From JABDBK01 sp964533645 (GTDB taxonomy: Bacteria; Pseudomonadota; Gammaproteobacteria; DSM-16500), in assembly GCA_964533645.1 (NCBI GenBank), contig CAZHMQ010000034.1, forward strand, positions 1 through 17,375: a DNA stretch of 17,375 nt, in the 5' to 3' direction. Every line of letters starts with the position of its first letter. Positions within the stretch are counted from its first letter, which is position 1. Made by a program: the position numbers and the translations under genes. Below are positions 7,199 through 15,082 of the stretch, one piece after another. The notes under the pieces are model-generated. The model made no database searches. It saw only the letters and a list, made by a program, of their open reading frames with translations, and had not been told where the DNA came from.

Positions 7199-7690
7199 AT
7201 GCTAAAACAATTGCGACAATACATTAAAAGTTTTTCATTGTGGGATTTATTGATAGGCATGAAGCTCACTGGCCGTTATTTTTTTAAAGGCAAGATAACC
7301 CTTCAATATCCTGAAGAAAAAACACCTGTATCACCACGTTTTCGTGGCATTCATGCATTGCGTCGCTATCCTAACGGCGAAGAACGATGCATTGCTTGTA
7401 AGCTCTGCGAAGCCGTATGTCCTGCATTAGCCATCACTATTGAAGCTGCTCCCCGTGCAGATGGTTCCAGACGTACGACACTTTATGAAATTGATTTATT
7501 TAAATGTGTTTATTGTGGATTTTGTGAAGAATCCTGCCCTGTGGACTCGATCGTACTGACGCGTAATCATGATTATCATTTTGAGAATCGCGGTGAAAAT
7601 ATTTTAACTAAGAGTAAATTATTGGCGATTGGTGATAAGTATGAAGCACAAATCGCGGCGGATAGGGCTGAGGATGAAAAGTATAGATAG
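7199..7690 (+). CDS. nuoI: NADH-quinone oxidoreductase subunit I
   Basis: NuoI is a two-cluster ferredoxin-like subunit carrying N6a and N6b, which hand electrons to NuoB. The 163-residue protein has CIACKLCEAVCP (C64, C67, C70, C74) and CVYCGFCEESCP (C103, C106, C109, C113). An amphipathic N-terminal helix contacts the membrane arm. The ATG at 7199 is chosen over an in-frame ATG at 7172, which would lie inside nuoH and add nine residues not typical of the family. One base separates it from the nuoH stop. Two TAG codons in tandem (7688-7693) end the gene. It is followed by the GC-rich/gap region instead of the close join to nuoJ seen elsewhere in this operon. Confidence 0.97.
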   Translation: MLKQLRQYIKSFSLWDLLIGMKLTGRYFFKGKITLQYPEEKTPVSPRFRGIHALRRYPNGEERCIACKLCEAVCPALAITIEAAPRADGSRRTTLYEIDLFKCVYCGFCEESCPVDSIVLTRNHDYHFENRGENILTKSKLLAIGDKYEAQIAADRAEDEKYR

Positions 7691-7797
7691 TAGCTTGGTG
7701 GGGGCGTCGGATGAAAGAGCATCCCCCAAATTTATGAGGGGGGGGGGGGGGGGCGCCGCCCCGGGGCCCCCCCACTGTGGGTATAATATATGTAGAA
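7691..7797. repeat. GC-rich, G16-containing block between nuoI and nuoJ
   Basis: This noncoding stretch has alternating G and C runs. GGGGG (7700-7704) faces CCCCC (7723-7727), and then comes a run of 16 Gs (7738-7753). GGCGCC (7752-7757) abuts a 10-bp palindrome GCCCCGGGGC (7758-7767), followed by a C-run and CACTGTGGG. The block resembles that at 1-68 in order and orientation (GGCGCC, CCCCGGGG, C-run, CAC). It is unlike the AT-rich genes around it. The sequence ends at the assembly gap, so its full length is unknown. I infer a repeat element that defeated assembly. The exact G count should not be trusted. Confidence 0.6.
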
Positions 7798-7807
7798 NNN
7801 NNNNNNN
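7798..7807. other. assembly gap (10 N)
   Basis: Ten undetermined bases separate the GC-rich block downstream of nuoI from a palindromic repeat upstream of nuoJ. The true gap length and contents are unknown and could include more repeat or mobile-element sequence. The nuo gene order on both sides is consistent with a correct join. Confidence 0.95.
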
Positions 7808-7835
7808 AGGGTGGGCAAAGCGCAGCGTGCCCACC
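7808..7835 (+). repeat. palindromic repeat unit, copy 2
   Basis: The unit begins AGGGTGGGCAAAGCGCAGCG and ends TGCCCACC. Its arms GGTGGGCA (7810-7817) and TGCCCACC (7828-7835) pair perfectly around a 10-nt loop. It is the same repeat as at 356-385, differing mainly at GGCCAATG versus GGGCAAAG, so this copy lacks the ATG found in the nuoC copy. It abuts the assembly gap and lies 27 nt before nuoJ. Confidence 0.7.
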
Positions 7836-7862
7836 AGATGTTGACATAAGTAGGTAACAACT

Positions 7863-8492
7863 ATGACTATGACATTTTACCAATTAATATTTTATGCTTT
7901 TTCAACCGTTGCCGTTTTATCGGCATTGATGGTTGTTGCATCTAACAATCCCGTGCGTGGCGCACTATTTTTGGTGTTAACTTTTTTTGCGATGAGTGGA
8001 GTATGGCTATTATTGCATGCTGAATTTCTTGCGCTGATTTTAGTGCTGGTGTACGTGGGCGCAGTCATGACCTTATTTTTATTTGTTGTCATGATGTTAC
8101 GTATCAATGTGGTTGGAATGTTCGAAGGTTTTGTGCGTTATTTCCCTTTGGCTTTATTGGCTATTATTCTTATTTCTGGGATATCTATGATGGTCATAGG
8201 GCCCGCACGTTTTGGTTTGGCAAGCATGCCTGCACCCAGTATCAAGCCTGCGGATTTCAGTAATATTATAGACATTGGGATGGTGTTATATACCGATTAT
8301 GCTTATCCATTTGAGATTTCCGCCGTGATGTTATTAACCGCTATCGTTGCGGCAATTGGTTTATCACACCGAAAGCCTAAAAATAGAAAATCCCAAGATC
8401 CAAGTCAACAAATTAGCGTTGTGGCTAAAGATCGCATTAAGCTACTTAACATGGCAAGTGAAAAGAAACAAAACTTAAAAAGAGCGGAGTAG
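7863..8492 (+). CDS. nuoJ: NADH-quinone oxidoreductase subunit J
   Basis: NuoJ is a small membrane-arm subunit between NuoH and the antiporter-like subunits. The core has five hydrophobic segments, with conserved SNNPVRGALFLVLTFF near residues 28-43 and LALILVLVYVGAVMTLFLFVV-type helices. The 209 residues exceed the 184 of E. coli because of a basic hydrophilic C-terminal tail after about residue 168, a tail I recall from some other proteobacterial NuoJ proteins. The ATG at 7863 fits the AAGTAGG site (7848-7854). The ATG two codons later (7869, MTFYQ) matches typical family starts and is the alternative. The stop TAG overlaps a GTG just before nuoK. Confidence 0.96.
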   Translation: MTMTFYQLIFYAFSTVAVLSALMVVASNNPVRGALFLVLTFFAMSGVWLLLHAEFLALILVLVYVGAVMTLFLFVVMMLRINVVGMFEGFVRYFPLALLAIILISGISMMVIGPARFGLASMPAPSIKPADFSNIIDIGMVLYTDYAYPFEISAVMLLTAIVAAIGLSHRKPKNRKSQDPSQQISVVAKDRIKLLNMASEKKQNLKRAE

Positions 8493-8494
8493 TG

Positions 8495-8800
8495 ATGGTA
8501 TCTTTATCTGAGTTCCTTATGCTTGCTGCATTATTATTTGGTATAGGTATTGCAGGCATTGTGATTAATCGTAAGAACATCATTATGTTGCTTATGTCCA
8601 TCGAATTAATGTTGCTTGCGGTCAATACAAATTTTATTGCATTCAGTTATTTTGAAAATAGTAGTGTGGGACAAGTGTTTGTCTTTTTTATTTTGACGGT
8701 AGCTGCTGCGGAAGCTGCTATTGGTTTAGCAATTTTAGTTGTGCTATTCCGCCGTTCACACACCATTGAAGTTGAAAAATTAGATACTTTAAAAGGATAA
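8495..8800 (+). CDS. nuoK: NADH-quinone oxidoreductase subunit K
   Basis: NuoK is a three-helix membrane subunit. Its two buried glutamates lie in the proton path: E37 and E73 here correspond to E36 and E72 of E. coli. The protein is 101 residues, the usual family length. The ATG at 8495 is preferred, with GGAG at 8486-8489. A GTG at 8492 overlapping the nuoJ stop would add only one residue and cannot be excluded. nuoL begins 3 nt after the stop. Confidence 0.97.
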   Translation: MVSLSEFLMLAALLFGIGIAGIVINRKNIIMLLMSIELMLLAVNTNFIAFSYFENSSVGQVFVFFILTVAAAEAAIGLAILVVLFRRSHTIEVEKLDTLKG

Positions 8801-8803
8801 AAC

Positions 8804-10777
8804 GTGGAGAATCAACTCTTATCCATTGCGCTTTTAGTGATATTGCTTCCCTTAGTAGGGGCAATTACCACCGGATTATTTGGCAAATACATAGGGCCTA
8901 AGGCGAGCCATCGCATAGCTATTGTCCTCGTGGGCGTAGCATTTATATTGGCATGTTATTTATTTGCAAACATAGTCCTGCTCGGACAACCTGCGGTTGA
9001 AGGACTTATTTATCAGTGGGTGGCTTCAGGGACTTTTTCATTTGATGTAGCTTTGTTGCTGGATAGACTTAGTGCAACCATGATAGTCATTGTGACTTTT
9101 GTTTCATTGGCAGTGCATATCTATACCATTGGTTACATGGCAGATGATCCAGGTTATGAACGCTTTTTTAGTTATGTTTCTTTATTTACTTTTGCCATGC
9201 TCATTTTAGTATTGGCAAATAATTTTTTATTGATGTTTTTTGGTTGGGAAGGTGTCGGTTTAGTTTCTTATTTATTGATTGGTTTTTGGTTTAAACGTGA
9301 AGCTGCGGCATTTGGCAGTTTAAAAGCTTTTCTTGTTAATCGTGTGAGCGATGTCGGTTTTATCTTAGCGATAGCTGCAGTGCTCATGTATTTTAATACA
9401 CTTAACTATCATGAAGTTTTTCAGAATATTTATTACGTGATACATAAAACCACAACTATTTTTCCAGGCGTGGAATCCTCCGTCATTACAGTCATTTGTG
9501 TGTTGCTATTTATTGGAGCCATGGGTAAATCAGCACAAGTGCCACTTCATGTCTGGCTGCCTGAATCGATGGAAGGTCCTACGCCTATTTCGGCATTGAT
9601 ACATGCAGCAACCATGGTTACTGCAGGTATTTACATGGTGGCGAGGTTGTCGCCCTTGTTTGAGTATTCACCGACTGCGTTAAGCTTAGTCTTAGTCGTA
9701 GGTGCAACAACATGTTTATTTACGGGATTATTAGCCGTATTTCATCATGATATTAAGCGGGTTATCGCTTACTCTACCCTTTCACAATTAGGTTATATGA
9801 CAATGGCGTTAGGCGCATCGGCTTATGATGCAGCTATTTTCCATCTATTGACGCATGCGTTTTTCAAAGCTTTATTATTTTTGGCAGCAGGTTCAGTCAT
9901 TATTGCATTACATCATGAACAAGATATGCGTCATATGGGTGGCCTTGCGTCACGTATGCCTATCACTTATCTGACTTTTGCCATTGGTGCTTTTGCCGTC
10001 GCAGCTATTCCACCGTTTTCTGGTTTTTATTCAAAAGATGCAATCATTGCAGCAGTGCACTTATCGTCGACTCCTGGTGCAAGTTATGCTGCTTTTTGTG
10101 CTATGGCAGGTGCTTTTATTACGCCACTTTATATTTTCCGCGCTTTATTTTTAACTTTTCACGGAAAATCAAGATTCACTGCAGATCAAGCAAAGCATGT
10201 ACAAGAATCACCTTGGGTCATTTTAATTCCTCTGGTCGCTCTTGCTATTCCAAGTATCATTGCCGGTGGAATATTGATAGGGCCTATGCTATTTGAATCT
10301 CCTCGTTTATTGGGTGATAGCATTAAAGTTTTAACACAACATGATGTATTGCTGCACTTATCGCAGGAATTCAAAGGCGCACAAGCCATGGCTTTAGAGG
10401 CCACGCGTCATATAGCGTTTTGGTTAGCCATGTTGGGTATAGTGACAGCTTGGTTGTTCAATATGGAGGCTCCACGTTTAGCTGAATGGTGTAAGAAGCG
10501 TTTTTCATGGCCTTATTGGGTCATGGAGCGTAAATACGGTTTTGATGATTTTAATCAAATCATTTTCGTGCATGGCACGCGTAAACTTGGCCAATTTTTC
10601 TATGCTATCAGTGACTTAATCGTGATAGATGGCTTGATAGTGAACGGGTCAGGCCGGTTTATTCGCTGGTTTGCCAATGTTGCACGACGTATGCAAACCG
10701 GGTTTATTTACCATTATGCTTTGGTGATGGTATTAGGTTTGGCTTTTTTCCTTGGTTGGTTTTTGTTAGGACTTTAA
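8804..10777 (+). CDS. nuoL: NADH-quinone oxidoreductase subunit L
   Basis: NuoL is the distal antiporter-like proton-pumping subunit, with a long lateral C-terminal helix that runs along NuoM and NuoN. The 657-residue protein has E149 in FFGWEGVGLVSYLL. K242 lies in GAMGKSAQVPLHVWLPESM, followed by GPTPISALIHAATMVTAG. These are the key charged residues of the family (E144 and K229 in E. coli). The start is a GTG at 8804 with AGG about 7 nt upstream. No ATG fits better near the expected N-terminus. The C-terminal segment from about 500 to 657 matches the lateral helix plus the final membrane anchor. The gene appears intact, and nuoM follows after 3 nt. Confidence 0.97.
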   Translation: MENQLLSIALLVILLPLVGAITTGLFGKYIGPKASHRIAIVLVGVAFILACYLFANIVLLGQPAVEGLIYQWVASGTFSFDVALLLDRLSATMIVIVTFVSLAVHIYTIGYMADDPGYERFFSYVSLFTFAMLILVLANNFLLMFFGWEGVGLVSYLLIGFWFKREAAAFGSLKAFLVNRVSDVGFILAIAAVLMYFNTLNYHEVFQNIYYVIHKTTTIFPGVESSVITVICVLLFIGAMGKSAQVPLHVWLPESMEGPTPISALIHAATMVTAGIYMVARLSPLFEYSPTALSLVLVVGATTCLFTGLLAVFHHDIKRVIAYSTLSQLGYMTMALGASAYDAAIFHLLTHAFFKALLFLAAGSVIIALHHEQDMRHMGGLASRMPITYLTFAIGAFAVAAIPPFSGFYSKDAIIAAVHLSSTPGASYAAFCAMAGAFITPLYIFRALFLTFHGKSRFTADQAKHVQESPWVILIPLVALAIPSIIAGGILIGPMLFESPRLLGDSIKVLTQHDVLLHLSQEFKGAQAMALEATRHIAFWLAMLGIVTAWLFNMEAPRLAEWCKKRFSWPYWVMERKYGFDDFNQIIFVHGTRKLGQFFYAISDLIVIDGLIVNGSGRFIRWFANVARRMQTGFIYHYALVMVLGLAFFLGWFLLGL

Positions 10778-10780
10778 TTT

Positions 10781-12304
10781 ATGTGGTTGCAATCTTCGCT
10801 CTTAAGTATATTAATTTGGCTTCCCGTTGTCGGAGCAGTTGCGACACTTTTTACGGGTGGAGATAAGAACGCTAATAGTGCTCGTGTTATTGCTTTAGTC
10901 GTAGCTATTGCAAGTTTATTGTTATGCATCCCTTTATACTTAGGTTTTGACTCTAGTACCTATCTCATGCAGTTCCAAGAGAATTATTTATGGATAAATG
11001 CTTATGATATCCATTATGCATTAGGTGTGGACGGTATTTCACTTGCCATGATCATTTTGACTAATTTCACAGGCTTACTTGTCATCATAGCAGGTTGTCA
11101 GGCCATAAAAATTCGCATCGCGCAATACATGGCCGCTTTTCTTGTCATGCAAGGGATGATGGTAGGGGTGTTTGCGGCGACGGATTCCATTTTATTTTAC
11201 GTGTTTTGGGAGGCGATGCTTATTCCAATGTACTTAAGTATTGGTATGTGGGGCAGCACCAATAGAAATTATGCATCTATTAAATTTTTCTTATATACTT
11301 TTTTAGGTTCTATACTCATGTTGATAGCTATACTGTATCTTTATGAGTATACAGGTCAATTTCAAATCGATAAATTTTATGGTTTAGATTTACCACTTCG
11401 AACCCAGGAGTTTATATTCTTTGCCTTCTTACTAGCATTTGCGGTGAAAGTGCCCATGTGGCCGGTTCATACTTGGTTACCTGATGCTCATACTGAAGCG
11501 CCTTCAGGGGGGTCTGTGGTCTTAGCTGCATTAATGCTTAAATTAGGTATTTACGGTTTTTTACGTTTTAGTATGCCTATTGTTCCTGAAGCTTCAGCCC
11601 ATATGTCTTGGGTGATGATTGCCTTGTCATTGATTGCGATTGTTTATATAGGTTTGGTCGCAATCGTTCAAACAGATATGAAAAAGTTAATTGCTTATTC
11701 ATCTATTGCGCACATGGGATTTGCAAGCTTAGGTTGCTTTATGATTTATCAAATCGTTTTAACGATGGAAAACTATCATGATGCTTATATGAGCTTAGAA
11801 GGTGCTGTGATTCAGATGATTTCACATGCTTTTGGTTCTGGCGCCATGTTCCTTGGTGTGGGCATTATGGCAGATAGAATGTATAACCATAGTCGCAATA
11901 TAAAAGATTATGGCGGACTTGCTACCGCTATGCCTATTTTTGCAGCTTTCTTCATGTTGTTTGCCATGTCGAATGTAGGGTTACCGGGAACAGCAGGTTT
12001 TGTTGGCGAGTTCATGGTCATTATGAGTGCGTTTCAATCGCATTTCTGGATTGCATTTGTTGCTGCATTAACACTTATTTTGTCAGCTTCCTATACCTTA
12101 TGGTTGTATAAACGCGTATTTTTTGGGCCAGTTCTTAATGAGCATGTCGCGGCACTACCTGATTTAACATATTTAGAAAAAATCAATTATACCTTATTAG
12201 CCATAGGTGTATTTTTCGTAGGTTTATATCCATCTGCTGTATTAAATGTATTACATGCGACTATAGGCCATTTGTTATTAATAAGTTTGCCTGCTGCGAG
12301 TTAG
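10781..12304 (+). CDS. nuoM: NADH-quinone oxidoreductase subunit M
   Basis: NuoM is the second antiporter-like proton pump of the membrane arm. The 507 residues form about 14 hydrophobic helices. The protein carries the essential E144 in FWEAMLIPMYLSIG and K223 in AFAVKVPMWPVHTWLPDAH, followed by EAPSGGSVVLAALMLKLG. These positions correspond to E144 and K234 of E. coli NuoM. The start has TTAGGA (10766-10771) upstream, within the end of nuoL. The stop TAG is 3 nt before nuoN, so the two are probably translated in series from one transcript. Nothing is missing or broken. Confidence 0.97.
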   Translation: MWLQSSLLSILIWLPVVGAVATLFTGGDKNANSARVIALVVAIASLLLCIPLYLGFDSSTYLMQFQENYLWINAYDIHYALGVDGISLAMIILTNFTGLLVIIAGCQAIKIRIAQYMAAFLVMQGMMVGVFAATDSILFYVFWEAMLIPMYLSIGMWGSTNRNYASIKFFLYTFLGSILMLIAILYLYEYTGQFQIDKFYGLDLPLRTQEFIFFAFLLAFAVKVPMWPVHTWLPDAHTEAPSGGSVVLAALMLKLGIYGFLRFSMPIVPEASAHMSWVMIALSLIAIVYIGLVAIVQTDMKKLIAYSSIAHMGFASLGCFMIYQIVLTMENYHDAYMSLEGAVIQMISHAFGSGAMFLGVGIMADRMYNHSRNIKDYGGLATAMPIFAAFFMLFAMSNVGLPGTAGFVGEFMVIMSAFQSHFWIAFVAALTLILSASYTLWLYKRVFFGPVLNEHVAALPDLTYLEKINYTLLAIGVFFVGLYPSAVLNVLHATIGHLLLISLPAAS

Positions 12305-12307
12305 AAC

Positions 12308-13768
12308 ATGACTTTTACCATGCCAATTTTTCACATTGCGATACCTGAAATTTTTGTACTTAGCATGCTAAGTTTGATATTGATGGTGGATGTTTTTATA
12401 CCGAAACGCTTTAACATAGTGACCTATTTGCTGGCACAAGCAACATTGGTGTTCACATTTTTATTTGTGATAACACAATATCAAAACTATTCTAATCGAA
12501 TGGTAACGTTTAGTGGGTCTTATGTTTTAGATGAGCTTGCAATTTTAACTAAGTTATTTGTGTTAGTAGCAACATTTTTTGTGTTTATTTATGCATTTGA
12601 TTACCTTAGAAAAAGAAATATAGGACGTAGTGAATATTATATGTTAGGTTTATTAGCAGTGCTTGGTATGCTAATTATGGCTTCTGCCTATAGTTTTTTA
12701 ACCATTTATCTAGGTTTAGAATTATTATCCTTATCGCTTTATGCCATGATTGCACTCGATAAGAACTCTGCAAGAGCGACAGAAGCGGCTATGAAGTATT
12801 TTGTGATGGGTGCACTTGCTTCAGGTTTATTATTGTATGGTATGTCCATGGTGTATGGCGCCACACAAACCATTAATATATCCCAGTTGGGTGACATAGT
12901 AAAACAAGCGACACACAATGAAAACATGGTGGTATTATTAGGTTTAATTTTCATGTTAGCCGGATTGTTATTTAAATTCGGTATTATACCTTTTCATATG
13001 TGGGTTCCTGATGTGTACGATGGTGCGCCTACAAGTATGACTCTTTTTATCGCGAGCGCTCCTAAAATTGCTGCGTTTTCTATTACCATGCGCATATTGG
13101 TTGAAGGCCTGTCAGCCATGCAAATGGAATGGCAGTTTGTTTTAATATGCGTTGCCGTGTTGTCCATGTTTGGCGGGAATGTTTTGGCCATAGCGCAAAG
13201 TAATATAAAGCGTATGTTAGCGTATTCTTCTATTGCTCATATGGGTTATGTTTTATTAGGTATCATCGCGGGTTCTGGCTCGGCTGATGGCTATTCGACC
13301 GCCATGTTTTATATCATGACTTATGTCCTCGTTGCTGCGGGCGCGTTTGCAGTGATTGCCATCATGAGTGATAACGGTATTGAATTGGATAAATTAGAAG
13401 ATTATCGTGGTCTCAATGCCAGAAATCCATGGTTGGCATTTATGATGTTGTTACTCATGTTTTCTATGGCGGGTATTCCACCCACCGTAGGATTTTTTGC
13501 AAAACTGGGTTTGCTTGAAGCATTAGTCGAAGCAGATTATATATGGTTAGCTGTATTAGCTTTAGTCTTTGCGATTATAGGAGCCTATTATTATTTGCGT
13601 ATCGTAATGCTTATGTATTTTGAAGAACCGCGTGCAGCATTGGTCAATGTTAGGGTCATCATGAGACCGGGTATTTTAGCGGCAATCAGTGTAAACGGTA
13701 TTGCGGTATTGGGTTTTGGTTTGTTTCCTAGCTCCTTGATTGATATATGCCGATTATCTTTGGTGTAA
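12308..13768 (+). CDS. nuoN: NADH-quinone oxidoreductase subunit N
   Basis: NuoN is the antiporter-like pump closest to NuoK and the last gene of the operon. The protein is 486 residues, typical for the family. It has E138 in LGLELLSLSLYAM, K223 in LFKFGIIPFHMWVPDVYDGAP, and K253 in SAPKIAAF. By alignment these match E133, K217 and K247 of E. coli. No clear Shine-Dalgarno precedes the ATG, so translation is probably coupled to nuoM, whose stop is 3 nt away. After the stop there is a 162-bp spacer to queA with hairpins but no clear T-tract terminator. Confidence 0.97.
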   Translation: MTFTMPIFHIAIPEIFVLSMLSLILMVDVFIPKRFNIVTYLLAQATLVFTFLFVITQYQNYSNRMVTFSGSYVLDELAILTKLFVLVATFFVFIYAFDYLRKRNIGRSEYYMLGLLAVLGMLIMASAYSFLTIYLGLELLSLSLYAMIALDKNSARATEAAMKYFVMGALASGLLLYGMSMVYGATQTINISQLGDIVKQATHNENMVVLLGLIFMLAGLLFKFGIIPFHMWVPDVYDGAPTSMTLFIASAPKIAAFSITMRILVEGLSAMQMEWQFVLICVAVLSMFGGNVLAIAQSNIKRMLAYSSIAHMGYVLLGIIAGSGSADGYSTAMFYIMTYVLVAAGAFAVIAIMSDNGIELDKLEDYRGLNARNPWLAFMMLLLMFSMAGIPPTVGFFAKLGLLEALVEADYIWLAVLALVFAIIGAYYYLRIVMLMYFEEPRAALVNVRVIMRPGILAAISVNGIAVLGFGLFPSSLIDICRLSLV

Positions 13769-13773
13769 AAAAT

Positions 13774-13825
13774 CTTTGCCTACTTTGTCTATGTTCGGCA
13801 AAGTTAAAGGTTTTGCCTCCCGAAC
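13774..13825. repeat. overlapping inverted repeats after nuoN
   Basis: CTTTGCC (13774-13780) can pair with GGCAAAG (13797-13803). The same middle arm GGCAAA (13797-13802) can instead pair with TTTGCC (13812-13817), extended by GTTCG/CGAAC (13793-13797 with 13821-13825). The two hairpins share an arm and exclude each other. No T-tract follows, so it is a poor intrinsic terminator. It could be a 3'-end stabiliser for the nuo mRNA or an attenuator-like structure ahead of queA. Neither role is shown by sequence alone. Confidence 0.4.
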
Positions 13826-13869
13826 AACCAAAAATGCCGACTGCCGAATCTAGGATCATAATCTCTTGC

Positions 13870-13898
13870 TTGAAAAACAAACCATTAATCGCTATCCT
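13870..13898 (+). promoter_or_regulatory. candidate sigma70-type promoter for queA
   Basis: TTGAAA (13870-13875, 5 of 6 to consensus) lies exactly 17 bp before TATCCT (13893-13898, 4 of 6). A start near 13905 would give a short leader containing the GGAG at 13921-13924 and then the queA GTG at 13931. The spacing is ideal and the location between two functional units is sensible. In AT-rich DNA, chance matches are frequent. Confidence 0.4.
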
Positions 13899-13930
13899 GC
13901 TCAATCTTTTGTTTTATTTCGGAGATGTGG

Positions 13931-14941
13931 GTGCATTTAACCGATTTTGACTATGACTTACCTGATGAACTCATAGCTCGTTACCCTTTACCTGAACGTA
14001 GCGCGAGCCGATTATTATGTTTAAACAGTTCGAACGGGGCTGTTTCTCACGCAAAATTTACCGAAATATGTGAGTATTTATCACCTGGCGATCTTTTGGT
14101 ATGTAATAACAGTCGCGTTATTCCCGCTCGTTTATTAGGTCAAAAACCAACCGGTGGTCAGGTGGAAGTATTGGTAGAACGTGTCCTTGATGATAAAAAC
14201 GTGCTTGCGCACCTCAGAGCAAGTAAAACACCTAAACCGGGTACTTATATAAACTTTTCGGATAATATTCGTTTTGAAATGATAGGACGTAGGGATAATT
14301 TATTTGAATTACGTTGTGTGACCGGTGCATCAGTATTAAATGTAATAGAGTCTATAGGGCATATGCCCATCCCACCTTATTTTCAGCGGACAGCCGATGA
14401 CTCAGATAAAGAACGTTATCAAACCATTTATGCAGACCCGAAAGGTTCTGTGGCAGCACCTACGGCCGGATTACATTTTGATCAAGCTTTATTTGAAAGA
14501 TTACGCGCGAATAATATAGATATAGATTATGTCACTCTACATGTCGGAGCAGGAACATTTGCGCCCGTCAGAGTAGAGAATGTGACAGAACATCACATGC
14601 ATGCAGAGCGTATTCTCGTGTCGGCTTCGCTTTGTGAAAAAATTAAAAAAACAAAAGCCAATGGCGGTCGCGTGATAGCAGTTGGGACTACGACTGCGCG
14701 AAGTTTAGAAACCGCTGCATTAAAGCCTTTCTCAGGAGAAACAAACATCTTTATTTATCCAGGGTATGAGTTTAAGTGTATTGATGCATTAATAACCAAC
14801 TTTCATTTGCCTTGTTCAACTTTGTTGATGTTAGTTTGTGCATTGGGTGGTTACGAGAATGTGATGTCAGCTTATAAAGAAGCTATAGCTCATCAATATC
14901 GATTTTATAGCTATGGTGATGCGATGTTGGTGATGACCTAA
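13931..14941 (+). CDS. queA: S-adenosylmethionine:tRNA ribosyltransferase-isomerase
   Basis: QueA transfers and isomerises the ribosyl part of SAM onto 7-aminomethyl-7-deazaguanine in tRNA, giving epoxyqueuosine. This is the penultimate step to queuosine at the wobble position of GUN-anticodon tRNAs. I choose the GTG at 13931 because GGAG (13921-13924) is then 6 nt away, and the N-terminus MHLTDFDYDLPDELIA aligns with E. coli QueA (MRVTDF...). The upstream ATG at 13925 touches the GGAG and would leave no spacing. The 336 residues include PERSASRLL (21-29), MPIPPY (145-150), PTAGLHFD (177-184), VGTTTARSLE (251-260), NFHLP (290-294) and a terminal FYSYGDAMLVM. It lacks the final roughly 15 residues of the E. 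coli protein but appears complete. tgt, its usual downstream partner, is not here. Confidence 0.96.
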   Translation: MHLTDFDYDLPDELIARYPLPERSASRLLCLNSSNGAVSHAKFTEICEYLSPGDLLVCNNSRVIPARLLGQKPTGGQVEVLVERVLDDKNVLAHLRASKTPKPGTYINFSDNIRFEMIGRRDNLFELRCVTGASVLNVIESIGHMPIPPYFQRTADDSDKERYQTIYADPKGSVAAPTAGLHFDQALFERLRANNIDIDYVTLHVGAGTFAPVRVENVTEHHMHAERILVSASLCEKIKKTKANGGRVIAVGTTTARSLETAALKPFSGETNIFIYPGYEFKCIDALITNFHLPCSTLLMLVCALGGYENVMSAYKEAIAHQYRFYSYGDAMLVMT

Positions 14942-14942
14942 T

Positions 14943-15000
14943 TCGTGCCCGTGCTCGCGTGCGTCTTTTTTCATCAGATAAAAGACGTGCATGGGCACGA
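14943..15000 (+). terminator. long imperfect inverted repeat after queA (possible terminator)
   Basis: TCGTGCCC (14943-14950) pairs with GGGCACGA (14993-15000). The inner arms GTCTTTT (14963-14969) and AAAAGAC (14980-14986) pair around a 10-nt loop. Intervening GTGC-rich bases give an internal asymmetric loop. It begins 2 nt after the queA stop, where a terminator would be expected. Only a modest T-rich stretch (GTTTTATTT, 15011-15019) follows, so termination efficiency is uncertain. It could also be a dispersed repeat. Confidence 0.45.
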
Positions 15001-15017
15001 TTAGACTGAAGTTTTAT

Positions 15018-15046
15018 TTGCGCTGAAACCCCGAAAAAGGTAAATT
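15018..15046 (+). promoter_or_regulatory. weak candidate promoter for yajC-secD-secF
   Basis: TTGCGC (15018-15023) lies 17 bp before TAAATT (15041-15046), matching consensus at 3 and 4 of 6 positions. It sits between the hairpin after queA and the yajC ribosome-binding site, where a promoter is needed if that hairpin terminates. The match is weak and is offered mainly because of its position. Confidence 0.2.
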
Positions 15047-15082
15047 AGGTCACCCAAGTTTTTAGGTGAAAGGAATAGAATA

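Noticed and set aside
7782..7787. Perfect TATAAT as a nuoJ promoter
   Set aside because: No -35-like hexamer lies 16-18 bp upstream (the region is C/G runs), and a gap follows at once.
7629..7844. Open frames running through the nuoI end, G-run and N gap
   Set aside because: They depend on unknown bases and homopolymers. The peptide is Gly/Pro-rich noise from the GC-rich block.
13925..13930. ATG at 13925 as the queA start
   Set aside because: It directly touches the GGAG ribosome-binding site. GTG at 13931 has proper spacing and matches the family N-terminus.
13769..13930. preQ1 riboswitch ahead of queA
   Set aside because: I see no preQ1-type pseudoknot with its A-rich tail and buried ribosome-binding site. 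The hairpins are simple inverted repeats.
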